Below, one piece after another: positions 1 through 8,368 of a stretch of DNA of 64,000 bases. Numbering within the stretch: position 1 is the stretch's first letter; every line of letters starts with the position of its first letter. The stretch comes from Svornostia abyssi. Lineage in GTDB: Bacteria > Actinomycetota > Thermoleophilia > Solirubrobacterales > Solirubrobacteraceae. The position numbers were made by a program, and so were the translations under genes. Where the stretch lies: the NCBI GenBank assembly GCA_024666565.1, contig CP088295.1:1426001-1490000 (forward strand). Reading direction: 5' to 3'. Below the pieces are notes generated by a model that searched no databases, was not told where the DNA came from, and saw only the letters and a program-made list of their open reading frames with translations.

Positions 1-822
1 TGGCGCCGGTGCCGCGACGGGGCGTCCACGCCACCCAGCCGTCACCGAGCGTCGCGACCGTGGCAGTGGTCAGCGACTCGGGCACCTTGACTGCTCGGCC
101 GTGGCCGCAGCGCATGACGCGGTGCTGCACCGGGTTGCTGGGGTCATGCCCCCGGGCCGGACGTCGACGATGGCCCACGGTGGACGGAACTGCACGGGTC
201 GTGTACCCGGCTGCGTCGTGTCGCCGCTGCCGCTGTTCACGATGGCGTCGGCGCGGACGCCGGGGCAGTACGGCGCGAGGAGGCCCGGGGCGTCGAGGTC
301 GGCTCGGATCGCGGTCTGGGTGACGTCGTAGGTCTTCTGCTCGCCCGTATGCCAGTTGATCCAGAAGCGTACGGCCCACTTCTCGGGCACGTCCAGGTAT
401 GCGACCCACTGGGCGCCCACCGCGAGCGCTCCGCTGCGGTTGGTGCCGCGCGGGACCGTGGCGCGACCCTGCTCGACGCCTGCCAGATCGGTCAGCACGA
501 CGGACGAGGCTTGGGCCAGGCTGCCGGAGGCGTACGGCGGGCAGTCCCACGCGATGAGGCCTGACCCGACGGCGCTTGGACCGCAGCCACTGGGTGCCGG
601 CAGTTCAGGCCGGCCGCCGTCGTCGCGGTGCAGGATGACGGAGCGGTCGGCGCCCTCCACGGCGAGGGTCGCGGCGTCCGCGGCCCCGAGCACGTGGCCA
701 CCTCCGTCCACCGCTGACGCCTGCAAGCGCTTCGGCGCGGCTGCGGAGGCGCCGCTCGGGACGGCGGTGCCCGCAGCGGTCAGCACTCCCACGGCAAGCA
801 ATGCAAGTGATGCCTTGAGCAT
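1..822 (-). CDS. Secreted protein of unknown function, 3' end cut by window edge, one frameshift
   Basis: I do not recognise the family. The N-terminus is a clear Sec signal peptide: a Lys at residue 3, a hydrophobic stretch to about residue 20, then an Ala-rich cleavage region near residue 29 with no lipobox Cys. The mature part has beta-rich segments with W/G motifs, which could be a beta-propeller-like fold (inference). The frame breaks in the C-run at 149-153. In the neighbouring frame, coding continues to base 1 with a GDGWVAWTP stretch and no stop, so the gene runs off the window. A GAGGA ribosome site lies 5 bases before the ATG at 822. It diverges from nucS. Confidence 0.65.
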
Positions 823-903
823 GTCGATCCTCGAAACGGTGTCGGCGCGCGCGAGTTGCGGAAACGCCTGCGTTCGGCCTCGACGACGATCCGCGCCAGG
901 TCG

Positions 904-909
904 TAGCCT
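904..909 (+). promoter_or_regulatory. -10 hexamer of nucS, leaderless geometry
   Basis: TAGCCT ends 8 bases before the ATG at 918 and no Shine-Dalgarno lies between. Transcription would start at or within a few bases of the start codon. Confidence 0.5.
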
Positions 910-917
910 TCCCGCCG

Positions 918-1589
918 ATGCGTCTGATCGTCGCCCGCTGCGAAGTCACGTACACCGGCCGTCTCACCGCCGTGCTGCCCGAGGCGCTGCGCCTCCTGAT
1001 GTTGAAAGCCGACGGCTCGGTGATGGTCCATGCGGACACCGGCGGGTTCAAACCGCAGAACTGGATGACCCCGCCCACGGTCATCGAGGAGTCCGACGAC
1101 CACATCGTCGTCCGCAAGTTCGCGGGCAAGACGGAGGACCGGCTCGACATCCGCATCGCGGAGGTCATCAGCGACGTCACCCATGACATGGGCGAGGCCG
1201 CCGAGTTGGAGAAGGACGGTGTCGAGAAGCACCTCCAGGAGGCGCTCGCCGACGCGCCGCACTGGTGCGGCGAGGGGTTCCGTCTCGTGCGCCGCGAGTG
1301 GCCGACCGACATCGGGCCCGTCGACCTCATGTGCCGCGACGAGGACGACGGCTGGATCGCGGTGGAGATCAAGCGCATCGGCACCATCGACGCCGTCGAG
1401 CAGCTCACGCGCTATCTCGATCGCATCCGCCAGGACCCCGCGATGAACGACGTGCGCGGCGTACTGGCTGCGCAGGTCGTCAAGCCGCAGGCGCGGGTGC
1501 TCGCCGAGGCCCGCGGGATCGACTGGGTCGAGGTCGATCTGGCGGTCGTCCGCGGCGATCGCGAGCCGGACCTGACGCTGTTCACGTAG
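918..1589 (+). CDS. nucS: Endonuclease NucS/EndoMS (non-canonical mismatch repair)
   Basis: A 223-residue NucS homologue, the mismatch-specific double-strand endonuclease that replaces MutS/MutL in most Actinobacteria and many Archaea. The N-terminal half is the beta-rich DNA-binding/dimerisation domain. The C-terminal RecB-like nuclease domain carries the D-E-K triad at D136, E150 and K152 (motifs GPVDLMC and AVEIKR), followed by the QLTRYL helix. The protein ends in DLTLFT, matching the C-terminal beta-clamp-binding tail known for this family. Length is normal. It is monocistronic and divergent from the secreted protein upstream. Confidence 0.95.
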   Translation: MRLIVARCEVTYTGRLTAVLPEALRLLMLKADGSVMVHADTGGFKPQNWMTPPTVIEESDDHIVVRKFAGKTEDRLDIRIAEVISDVTHDMGEAAELEKDGVEKHLQEALADAPHWCGEGFRLVRREWPTDIGPVDLMCRDEDDGWIAVEIKRIGTIDAVEQLTRYLDRIRQDPAMNDVRGVLAAQVVKPQARVLAEARGIDWVEVDLAVVRGDREPDLTLFT

Positions 1590-1755
1590 CGGTCCTGCGC
1601 CACGACGGCGCACGGAAACGGGGGTAGACGGTCTGTCGAACGTCACCGTGCGGATTGCCTCCCGCGTGTCGAGTGATGCAGGGCAATCCCGGCTCTAGCG
1701 TGCCGCCGGGCGCTGCTTCAGCGCTGGGCAGTAGCCAGACAGAGAGAGGAAACTC

Positions 1756-3013
1756 GTGGACAGCGGACAAATCGCCTGGTACCTGGTGGCCGGCGTCATC
1801 GTTCTTTTCATGACGCCGGGCATCGCGTTCTTCTACGGCGGCCTGGTCAAGTCGAAGTCGGTCATCAGCATGCTGATGCTGAGCTTCGGCGCCATGGGCA
1901 TCGTCGGAGTGCTGTGGGTGCTCTACGGCTTCAACATGGGCACCATGGCCAGCGGGGACGGCAACTTGATCCCCCCACTTCGCCGGGAATCCGTTCTCGG
2001 ACTTCGGGCTCACTGATCTGGCCAAGTCCGGCGAGAACGACGGGCTCCTGGCGGTGTTCTACGGCTCGACCTTCGCGATGGCGACCGTCGCGCTCGTGTC
2101 CGGCGCCATCGCCGATCGTGCGCGATTCCTGCCGTGGGTGCTGTTCGCGGCCCTGTGGGCGACGTTCAACTACTTCCTCGTCGCCGGCTGGGTGTGGAGC
2201 CCGGGCGGCTGGGTCTTCGACCTCGGTGAGACGCTCGGCTTCGACGTCGCGACGATCGACTACGCCGGTGGCACCGCGGTGCACATCAACTCGGCCGCCG
2301 CGGCGCTGGCCCTCGCGATCGTGCTCGGCAAGCGCGTCGGGTTCGCCAAGGGCGCCGACAAGGCGCACAACGTGCCGCTGACGCTCATCGGCGTGGCGAT
2401 CCTGTTCATGGGGTGGTTCGGATTCAACGGCGGCGCGGCCGCGCTGACGGAGTTCGAGGGCCTCGGGCTGATCATCATCAACACATTCGCCTCGGCGACC
2501 GCGGGCATCCTCGGCTGGATCGCCATCGAGCGCATCAAGGAGGGGAAGGCCACCTCGGTCGGCGCCGGCTCCGGCGCGATCGCCGGCCTCGTGGCGATCA
2601 CCCCGGCTTGCGCGAACCTGTACCCGATCTGGGCGATCGTGCTCGGGCTGCTCGCCGGTGGCCTCTGCGCCCTGGCGATCGAGCTGAAGTACCGGTTCGG
2701 CTTCGACGACTCGCTCGACGTGGTGGGCATCCACGGCGTCGGCGGCTTCGTCGGCTGCTGGTACCTCGGCTTCTTCGCCACGGACACCGGGCTGTTCTTC
2801 GGGGCCGGCCCCGAGCAGCTCATCGTCCAGGTGCTCGCGTCGGTCGGCGTGGCCCTCTTCTCGCTGGTGATCACGTTCATCATCGGATTCGGGATCGAGA
2901 AGACCATCGGGTTCCGCGTTGCGAACGAGACGGAGCTCGCCGGCGTGGACCTGGAGGTGCACGGCGAGGAGGCGTACGCCTTCGACGCCGATCGCGAGCC
3001 GGTCCCCGCCTGA
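1756..3013 (+). CDS. amt: Ammonium transporter Amt (one frameshift at a C-run)
   Basis: Amt/Rh-family channel of about 418 residues with eleven predicted membrane helices. It moves ammonium/ammonia through the cytoplasmic membrane. The N-terminal GIAFFYGGLV motif and the two pore histidines are present (about H176 in GGTAVHINSA and H326 in VGIHGVGG). The reading frame breaks in the six-C run at 1971-1976: dropping one C joins GNLIP to HFAGNPFSDFGL, which is typical Amt sequence. The GTG start at 1756 has a GAGGAA ribosome site. No PII gene adjoins it. A strong hairpin follows the stop codon. Confidence 0.92.
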
Positions 3014-3033
3014 TCCCAGACCTCCTGGGACGA

Positions 3034-3078
3034 ACAACGGGCCGCCCCCTGCCTCAGTCGCGGGGGGCGGCCCGTTGT
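3034..3078 (+). terminator. Hairpin terminator after amt
   Basis: A perfect 16-base inverted repeat (3034-3049 with 3063-3078) with a 13-base loop sits about 20 bases after the amt stop and before the globin promoter. No T-run follows, as is common for terminators in GC-rich actinobacteria. Confidence 0.75.
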
Positions 3079-3099
3079 CTGTGCTGACGCCCCTTCTCC

Positions 3100-3105
3100 T
3101 ACCCT
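3100..3105 (+). promoter_or_regulatory. -10 hexamer of the globin gene
   Basis: TACCCT ends 6 bases before the GTG at 3112. The spacer GGAGGG also resembles a Shine-Dalgarno, so either a leaderless start or an upstream promoter with a leader is possible. Confidence 0.4.
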
Positions 3106-3111
3106 GGAGGG

Positions 3112-3552
3112 GTGTCCAAGCACGACATCGAGACCCGCGAGGACTGCGAGCGCCTCGTGCGCGAGTTCTACTCCCGCGCGTTCGAGGACGAGATCATCGG
3201 CTGGCTGTTCACGGACATCGCCAAGCTCGACCTCGAGGCGCACGTCCCGCAGATCACGTCGTTCTGGGAGACGGTGCTGCTGAACACCGGGACGTATCGC
3301 GGCAGCCCGTTCCCGCCGCACGCCGACCTCCACGCGAAGGTCGGGCTGCGCGACGGGCACTTCGGCCGCTGGCTGGCCGTGTGGGGCGGCACGGTCGACG
3401 ACCTGTTCGAGGGTGAGACCGCCGAGATGGCGAAGGCGCACGCGCTGCGCGTCGCCCAGGCGTTCTACCGGCGGCTGCAGAGCTTCCCGTCACCGGCTGA
3501 CGCGCATCAGCCGGGGCTGACGGTCACGCAGCACGGGCCGGAATCGGCCTGA
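3112..3552 (+). CDS. Group III truncated haemoglobin
   Basis: A 146-residue truncated globin. Group III assignment rests on the pattern HADLHAKVGLRDGHFGRWL, where the His of the last part is the likely proximal haem ligand, and on the absence of the GYGG insertions of groups I/II. Such proteins bind O2 or NO in the cytoplasm; a role in redox or NO chemistry is inferred from the family. The GTG start is fixed by GGAGGGG directly upstream. Its 3' end overlaps the convergent SulP gene by 29 bases. Confidence 0.88.
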   Translation: MSKHDIETREDCERLVREFYSRAFEDEIIGWLFTDIAKLDLEAHVPQITSFWETVLLNTGTYRGSPFPPHADLHAKVGLRDGHFGRWLAVWGGTVDDLFEGETAEMAKAHALRVAQAFYRRLQSFPSPADAHQPGLTVTQHGPESA

Positions 3553-5209
3553 CGCCGTCGCGCTTGAGGTGCGACAGCGCGTGCTCGATCGCGTCGGGCG
3601 TGTGCGCGAAGACGTGCTCCTCGTGGCGCAGCCGGTCCAGGACACCGAGCTGGTCGAGCATCCGCTCGTGGTCGGGCTGCAGCCCGGTCAGCAGCACGGT
3701 GACGCCGCGGTCCTCGAGGGTCGTGATGGTGTCGGCGAGCAGCGCGGCTCCGGTGGTGTCCAGCGACGTGAGATGGGCGAGGCGGAAGACGACGACGCGC
3801 ACGTCGCCGCGGACGGTGGGGTCGACCAGCGCGGCGTGGGATGCCGCGAAGAACAGCGGCCCGTCGAACCGGTAGGCGATGACATGGCGGTCGAGCAGCG
3901 CGCGCTCTTCGTCCTCGTGGTCGCTCGTGTCCAGCGGCAGCTCCTCGACCTTCGAGATCCGCGCGTAGTTGCGCAGCGCCACGACCACGGCGACGCCCAG
4001 GCCGATGAGCACCGCGGTGACGAGGTCGAGCGCGAGGGTGGCCGCCGCCGTGATGCCCAGCACCGCGGCGTCGCCGGGTGCCGCGCGCCACATCGTGCGG
4101 ACCGAGGAGATGTCGACCATGCGCGCCGTCGTGGCGAACAGGACGCCCGCGAGGGCGGCGAGCGGGATCCACGCGACGAGTTGCGCGGCCGCCAGCGCGA
4201 CGACGAGCAGGGCGACGGACTGCGTGACGGCCGCCAGCCGGGACCGGGCGCCCGCCCGCACGTTCACCGCGGTGCGGGCGATCGCCGCCGTCGCGGGGAC
4301 ACCGCCGAACAGCGGCGTGACGAGGTTCGCCATGCCCTGGCCGACGAGTTCGCGGTCTGGATCGTGGCGGCGGCCGACGGACATCGCGTCGGCGACACTG
4401 GCCGACAGCAGGCTCTCCAGCGCGGCGAGCGCCGCGACCGCCAGGGCGGCAGGCAGCAGGCCGCTGAGGTGCCCGAGGCCGATGTCGGGAAGCGCGGGCG
4501 CGCCGAGCGGCGACGGCAGCGCGCCGATGCGCGCGACGTCGAGCCCGAGCGTGCGGCACGCGACGGCCGACACGGCGACCGCGACGAGCGCGACCGGGAG
4601 CCGGGGCCAGCGCCCGCCGAGCATGAGAATCGCGCCGGTGACGAGCGCGGCGATGAGCGGCGCGGTGACGGCGGGTTCGCTGAGCCAGCCCGTCAGCGCG
4701 TCGAACGCGACGAGCGCGGGCCGCTCGCCGTCGGCGACGACGCCCAGCGCGGAGGGCACCTGCTGCAGGGCGATGACCGCGGCGATGCCGATCGTGAATC
4801 CCTCGACGACCGGGAGCGGGACGAAGCGCATGGCGCGCGCGGCGCCCGACCACGCGAGCACCAGGAGGATGAGGCCGGCGAGCATGCCGACGGCGAGGAC
4901 GCCGCTCGACCCGTGCGCGGCCGCGATCGGAACGAGCACGACGGTCATCGCGCCCGTCGGGCCGCTGACCTGCACGTGGCTGCCGCCGAAGATGGCGGCG
5001 ACGAGGCCGGCGACGATCGCGCTCGTCAGGCCCGCTCCGGCGCCCAGGCCCGAGGCGATGCCGAACGCCAGCGCCAGCGGCAGCGCGACGACGGCGACGG
5101 TCAGCCCCGCGACGATGTCCGGAGCGGGATGCCGGCCCATCGCCGCGAGGTCTGACCGCTGCGGCAGCAGCGCGCCCCCACGCTCGCGCGCTGCCGCAAG
5201 CGCGCTCAT
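3524..5209 (-). CDS. SulP-family anion transporter with C-terminal STAS domain
   Basis: A 561-residue SLC26/SulP permease. The first ~420 residues form the multi-helix transport core, including the family signature region GSHVQVSGPTGAMTVVL near residue 80. The last ~130 residues are a cytoplasmic STAS domain (VFRLAHLTSLDTTGAALL). Substrates in the family are sulfate, bicarbonate or other anions and cannot be told from sequence. The ATG overlaps the stop of the upstream ArsR gene (ATGA), so the two are translationally coupled and the regulator probably controls the transporter. The 3' end overlaps the globin gene by 29 bases. Confidence 0.9.
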   Translation of the reverse strand: MSALAAARERGGALLPQRSDLAAMGRHPAPDIVAGLTVAVVALPLALAFGIASGLGAGAGLTSAIVAGLVAAIFGGSHVQVSGPTGAMTVVLVPIAAAHGSSGVLAVGMLAGLILLVLAWSGAARAMRFVPLPVVEGFTIGIAAVIALQQVPSALGVVADGERPALVAFDALTGWLSEPAVTAPLIAALVTGAILMLGGRWPRLPVALVAVAVSAVACRTLGLDVARIGALPSPLGAPALPDIGLGHLSGLLPAALAVAALAALESLLSASVADAMSVGRRHDPDRELVGQGMANLVTPLFGGVPATAAIARTAVNVRAGARSRLAAVTQSVALLVVALAAAQLVAWIPLAALAGVLFATTARMVDISSVRTMWRAAPGDAAVLGITAAATLALDLVTAVLIGLGVAVVVALRNYARISKVEELPLDTSDHEDEERALLDRHVIAYRFDGPLFFAASHAALVDPTVRGDVRVVVFRLAHLTSLDTTGAALLADTITTLEDRGVTVLLTGLQPDHERMLDQLGVLDRLRHEEHVFAHTPDAIEHALSHLKRDGVRPIPARAA

Positions 5210-5538
5210 CCCTGAAGCTGTGCGCGCAGCCCGGCTTGGTCGTCGATGAGGGTCGACAGCAGCTCGCGGGCGGAGAGGAGGAGGGTGCGCACCTCGGGCA
5301 GGGCGACGGCGTAGCGCACCTCGCCGGCTTCGCGCTGCTGGAGGACGAGCCCGGCGCGACGCAGGACGCCGAGCTGCTGGGACAGGTTGCTCGGCTCGAT
5401 CTCGATCTCGGCGAGCAGCTCGTGAACGGCGTGGTCGCGCTCGCACAGCAGCTCGAGGATCCGGATCCGCGCCGGGTGGCCCAGGGTCCGGAAGAACTCG
5501 GCCTTGGCTTGGTAGAGCGGCTGTCCGGGCGTGAGCAT
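5206..5538 (-). CDS. ArsR-family winged-helix transcriptional regulator
   Basis: A 110-residue ArsR/SmtB-type repressor starting MLTPGQPLYQ. The winged helix reads through LGHPARIRILELL and the recognition helix EPSNLSQQLGVLRRAGLV. The classic ELCVCDL metal box is absent; the equivalent segment is ELLCERDHAVHELL, so metal sensing is uncertain. I chose the ATG at 5538 over the upstream ATG at 5556 because the operator-like repeats and a TATACT hexamer lie between them. It is the first gene of a coupled pair with SulP and follows the dioxygenase after a 56-base gap. Confidence 0.85.
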   Translation of the reverse strand: MLTPGQPLYQAKAEFFRTLGHPARIRILELLCERDHAVHELLAEIEIEPSNLSQQLGVLRRAGLVLQQREAGEVRYAVALPEVRTLLLSARELLSTLIDDQAGLRAQLQG

Positions 5539-5569
5539 ATGAAGAAGTATAGACATGAAGAAGTCTTCA
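5539..5569. promoter_or_regulatory. Putative ArsR operator: direct repeat plus palindrome
   Basis: ATGAAGAAGT occurs twice (5539-5548, 5555-5564), 16 bases apart. The second copy is part of a perfect 6-base inverted repeat, TGAAGA-AG-TCTTCA, at 5556-5569. The AT-rich patch flanks the -10 hexamer of the ArsR gene, where an autoregulator would bind. Confidence 0.55.
5547..5552 (-). promoter_or_regulatory. -10 hexamer of arsR-sulP, leaderless geometry
   Basis: TATACT (minus strand) ends 8 bases before the ATG at 5538, with no ribosome site between. Confidence 0.55.
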
Positions 5570-5594
5570 AGTTGTGAGCGCACGCACACACCGC

Positions 5595-6518
5595 CTACCC
5601 GTCCCAGCCCGCCCGCGGGTCCGGCAGCGGCGTGAGCGCCCGCTCGATCTCCGCCCGCTCCGGCTCGTACCAGGGCGGCAGGATGATCTTGGTGCCCAGC
5701 TCCTCGACCGGCCCGTCCACCGTGAAGCCGGGCGCGTCGTCAGCGATCTCGTACAGGATCCCGCCGGGCTCGCGGTAGTAGATCGAGTGGAAGTAGTGGC
5801 GGTCGACGATGCCGCTCGTCTGCACGCCGGCGCCGCGCAGGTGCGTCTCCCACGCCGGGTGCTCGGCCGCGGTCGTCCCGAGCGCGACGTGGTGCACCGT
5901 GCCGCCGCCCTGCAGGCCGCGGGCTGCAGGCGGCGGATCGAACGCGACGGTGCCGCCACGCCGTTCGCCCCGCAGTTCGAAGACGTTCCCGCCGAGGTCC
6001 TCGGCGCCCATGAGCTCGGTGAGCATCCGGGCGCTCTGCGCCGGGCGCATCGAGTACATGCGCACGCCGTCGAACCCCCGCAGCGCGTGCTCGGCGGGGA
6101 TCTCGGGATGGCGGGCGCTCAGCGTGCCGTCGGCGTCGCTGACGGTCAGCTCGTGGCGCAGGCCCTCGGGGTCGCTGAAGGCGAGCGCGTCGCCGTCACG
6201 TATGACCTCGGCGTCCTCGAGCGTGCTCAGGCGCTCCTCCCAGAAGTCGATCGCCGCCGCGCTCGCCACGCGCCAGACGATGCGGTGCACCATCCCGCCG
6301 CCGGCGCGGCCGCGGGGCGCGCCCGGGTACTCGAAGAACGTGATGTCGGCCCCGGCGCTGCCCACCTCGTCGCTGTAGAAGAGGTGGTAGACGCGCGGGT
6401 CGTCCTGGTTGACCGACTTCGCCACGAGGCGCAGGCCCAGCACCCCGGTGTAGAACGCGACGTTCGCCGGGGCGTCGCCCGTGATCGCGGTGACGTGGTG
6501 GATGCCCTCGAGGCGCAT
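5595..6518 (-). CDS. Ring-cleaving dioxygenase, two VOC domains (MhqO/LinE-like)
   Basis: A 307-residue protein with two vicinal-oxygen-chelate modules: residues 1-140 (starting LEGIHHVTAITGD) and 150-300. Metal-ligand candidates are the His of GIHHVT, the His of GTVHHVAL and the Glu of GGILYEIAD, as in extradiol hydroquinone or catechol dioxygenases of the MhqO group. The substrate cannot be fixed from sequence. It starts 2 bases after the stop of the MBL hydrolase, so the two form an operon. The ArsR-SulP pair lies downstream on the same strand. Confidence 0.85.
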   Translation of the reverse strand: MRLEGIHHVTAITGDAPANVAFYTGVLGLRLVAKSVNQDDPRVYHLFYSDEVGSAGADITFFEYPGAPRGRAGGGMVHRIVWRVASAAAIDFWEERLSTLEDAEVIRDGDALAFSDPEGLRHELTVSDADGTLSARHPEIPAEHALRGFDGVRMYSMRPAQSARMLTELMGAEDLGGNVFELRGERRGGTVAFDPPPAARGLQGGGTVHHVALGTTAAEHPAWETHLRGAGVQTSGIVDRHYFHSIYYREPGGILYEIADDAPGFTVDGPVEELGTKIILPPWYEPERAEIERALTPLPDPRAGWDG

Positions 6519-6520
6519 GC

Positions 6521-7165
6521 CTAGAGCGTGGCGACGAACGCCTTGAGCTTTGCGGCGGCGTCGGTGACCGGCGGGCCGTGGCCGAGCAGCACGAGGGACG
6601 GCTCGAGCTCGGCGAGCTTGCGCTCGGATTGCCGGTTGAGCTCGGGGTCGAGCGTGAACGGGCCGAACGGCTGACGCAGCCCGGGGATCGTCGTGAAGAT
6701 GCTCATGTTGAAGAAGACGTCGCCGGCGACGAGGACCCGGTCGCGCTCACGCCACAGCGAGATGTGGCCGGGCGAGTGGCCGGGGGTGTCGAGCACGACG
6801 AAGTCGCCGACCGTGTCGCCCTCGTGCAGCTCGGTGTCGACCTCCACCCCCGGGAAGCCCGCCGTCACCCGCCCGAACGCGCCCAGCTTGGTGTCCGGCA
6901 CCCCCGTGCGCGCGGCTTGGGCATCGCGCGCGCCGACGAGCAGCGGCACGCCCAGCGCGGCCTTGAGGTTCTTTGAGCCGCCCGCGTGGTCGCCGTGGGC
7001 GTGCGTGAGCACGTGGCGCTGGATCTTCCCGCCGAGCTGCTTGGCCAGCCGTTTGCCGTGCGGCGGCAGGCCGGCGTCGACGAGCGTGTCCCCGACGAGG
7101 TAGGCGTTCACCCCGTCGCGAGGCGTGAGGGCGATCTGGAAGACGTCATCCGCGAGCTGGCGCAT
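6521..7165 (-). CDS. MBL-fold metallo-hydrolase
   Basis: A 214-residue metallo-beta-lactamase-fold protein. The zinc motif HxHxDH is THAHGDHAGG near residue 55; further ligands are the His of DTPGHSPGH, the Asp of VAGDVF and the His of LLGHGPP. This is the glyoxalase II-like hydrolase pattern with no extra domain. It is the first gene of an operon with the ring-cleaving dioxygenase, which hints at thioester or lactone hydrolysis in the same pathway (inference). Confidence 0.85.
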   Translation of the reverse strand: MRQLADDVFQIALTPRDGVNAYLVGDTLVDAGLPPHGKRLAKQLGGKIQRHVLTHAHGDHAGGSKNLKAALGVPLLVGARDAQAARTGVPDTKLGAFGRVTAGFPGVEVDTELHEGDTVGDFVVLDTPGHSPGHISLWRERDRVLVAGDVFFNMSIFTTIPGLRQPFGPFTLDPELNRQSERKLAELEPSLVLLGHGPPVTDAAAKLKAFVATL

Positions 7166-7171
7166 GTGCGG

Positions 7172-7177
7172 AACCTA
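7172..7177 (-). promoter_or_regulatory. -10 hexamer of the MBL-dioxygenase operon, leaderless geometry
   Basis: TAGGTT on the minus strand ends 6 bases before the ATG at 7165, so transcription would begin at the start codon. Confidence 0.55.
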
Positions 7178-7209
7178 CCGGACCGTCGTGTCTATTCTTT
7201 GCGCAGGAC

Positions 7210-7458
7210 ATGTGGCCCTTTTCGCGCAGGAAGCAGTTCGACGCCTTCGGCCGGCCGGTGACCGCCCGGCGGCGCGCAAGCCCGCCCGCGGACACGTTCG
7301 TGCACGCGCCCGACGCGACGCCCGACGAGGTGCCCAACGGCGTCCGGATCGGGTTCGACGGGTACGAGCTGGAAGCGCACCGCGGTGCGCTGACCGGCCT
7401 GGAGGGCGGGGGTTCGCGGGCACAGCTCCCGCCGTGGGCGGCGAACCCCAAGGGGTAG
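7210..7458 (+). CDS. Small protein of unknown function
   Basis: An 82-residue ORF with a basic N-terminus (WPFSRRKQ) and no membrane segment or recognised domain. Support comes from an AGGA ribosome site just before the ATG, a TATTCT -10-like hexamer 11 bases upstream, and its fit between the divergent MBL operon and the enoyl-CoA hydratase promoter. It could still be spurious. Confidence 0.45.
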   Translation: MWPFSRRKQFDAFGRPVTARRRASPPADTFVHAPDATPDEVPNGVRIGFDGYELEAHRGALTGLEGGGSRAQLPPWAANPKG

Positions 7459-7471
7459 GCGCGACCGGCGT

Positions 7472-7477
7472 TAGTGT
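7472..7477 (+). promoter_or_regulatory. -10 hexamer of the enoyl-CoA hydratase gene, leaderless geometry
   Basis: TAGTGT ends 6 bases before the ATG at 7484 without a ribosome site. Confidence 0.55.
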
Positions 7478-7483
7478 CAACCG

Positions 7484-8251
7484 ATGTCCCCGCCGATCCT
7501 CACCGAGCGCCGCGACGGCGTCCTGCTGATCACCCTCAACCGCCCCGAGGCGCGCAACGCCGTGAACCTCGCGCTCGCCGAGGGGATGGCCGCCGCGCTC
7601 GACGAGCTCGACGCCGACCCCACGCTGGCCGTCGGTGTCATCACCGGCGCGGGCAGCGGGTTCTGCGCAGGCATGGACCTCAAGGCGTTCGCCGCCGGCG
7701 AGCCGCGCCCATGGATCGCTGGACGCGGGTTCGCGGGGATTGTCGAGCGGCCGGCCGCCACGCCGCTGATCGCCGCGGTCGAGGGGTTCGCGGTGGCGGG
7801 CGGGCTGGAGATCGCGCTCTCCTGCGACCTGCTCGTCGCGTCGCGCGGGGCGAAGCTGGGCGTGCCCGAGGTGAAGCGCTCGCTGGTCGCGGTCGGCGGC
7901 GCGCTGCTGCGGCTGCCCCAGCGCCTGCCGCAGGGGATCGTGGCCGAGCTGGCGCTCACCGGCGACCCGATCACCGCCGAGCGCGGGTACGAGCTCGGGC
8001 TCGTCAATCGCGTGGCCGAACCTGGACAGGCGGTCGAAGTCGCCATGGAGCTCGCCGCGGCGATGGCGGCGAACGGGCCGCTCGCGCTGACGGCGACGAA
8101 GGAGATCCTGACCAAGGGACGCGACTGGCCGATCGACGAATTCTTCGCACGGCAGCGGCCGATTGCCGACCCTGTCCTCGCCTCCGAGGACGCCCGCGAG
8201 GGGGCCGTGGCGTTCGCCGAGCGTCGACCGCCGCGCTGGCAGGGCCGGTAA
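7484..8251 (+). CDS. Enoyl-CoA hydratase/isomerase (crotonase family)
   Basis: A 255-residue crotonase. The N-terminal LNRPEARNAV motif and the oxyanion-hole segments GAGSGFCAGMDLKAF and GFAVAGGLEIALSCD are all present. The two acid positions correspond to the Glu of GGLEIAL and the Glu of GVPEVKRSL, as in hydratases. The physiological substrate is unknown, but the family acts on fatty acyl-CoA in beta-oxidation or related routes. It stands alone, with its own promoter and a 117-base gap after it. Confidence 0.88.
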   Translation: MSPPILTERRDGVLLITLNRPEARNAVNLALAEGMAAALDELDADPTLAVGVITGAGSGFCAGMDLKAFAAGEPRPWIAGRGFAGIVERPAATPLIAAVEGFAVAGGLEIALSCDLLVASRGAKLGVPEVKRSLVAVGGALLRLPQRLPQGIVAELALTGDPITAERGYELGLVNRVAEPGQAVEVAMELAAAMAANGPLALTATKEILTKGRDWPIDEFFARQRPIADPVLASEDAREGAVAFAERRPPRWQGR

Positions 8252-8368
8252 CCGGTGCACTAGCAGACCCTGAACCCTCTTGTACACGCGGTCCAAGCTC
8301 AATCGCCCTGGGGAGGAAATCCCCGGAACGCCCTTGTTTGCGGGGTCCCGCGTGCCGACAATCGGAGC

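Noticed and set aside
1590-1755. Gap before amt checked for a riboswitch or PII gene
   Set aside because: No recognisable consensus and no open frame with family motifs; only the ribosome site near the GTG is clear.
1971-1976. Programmed frameshifting or phase variation at G/C runs
   Set aside because: The breaks hit unrelated housekeeping genes, all at G/C runs and nearly all one base too long, with no slippery-site or pseudoknot pattern. Sequence error is simpler.
3569-5155. 528-codon plus-strand frame opposite SulP
   Set aside because: Arg/Asp/Gly-rich antisense artefact.
8252-8368. Gap before the S51 genes checked for RNA genes
   Set aside because: No tRNA-like folding, no strong hairpin and no open frame.
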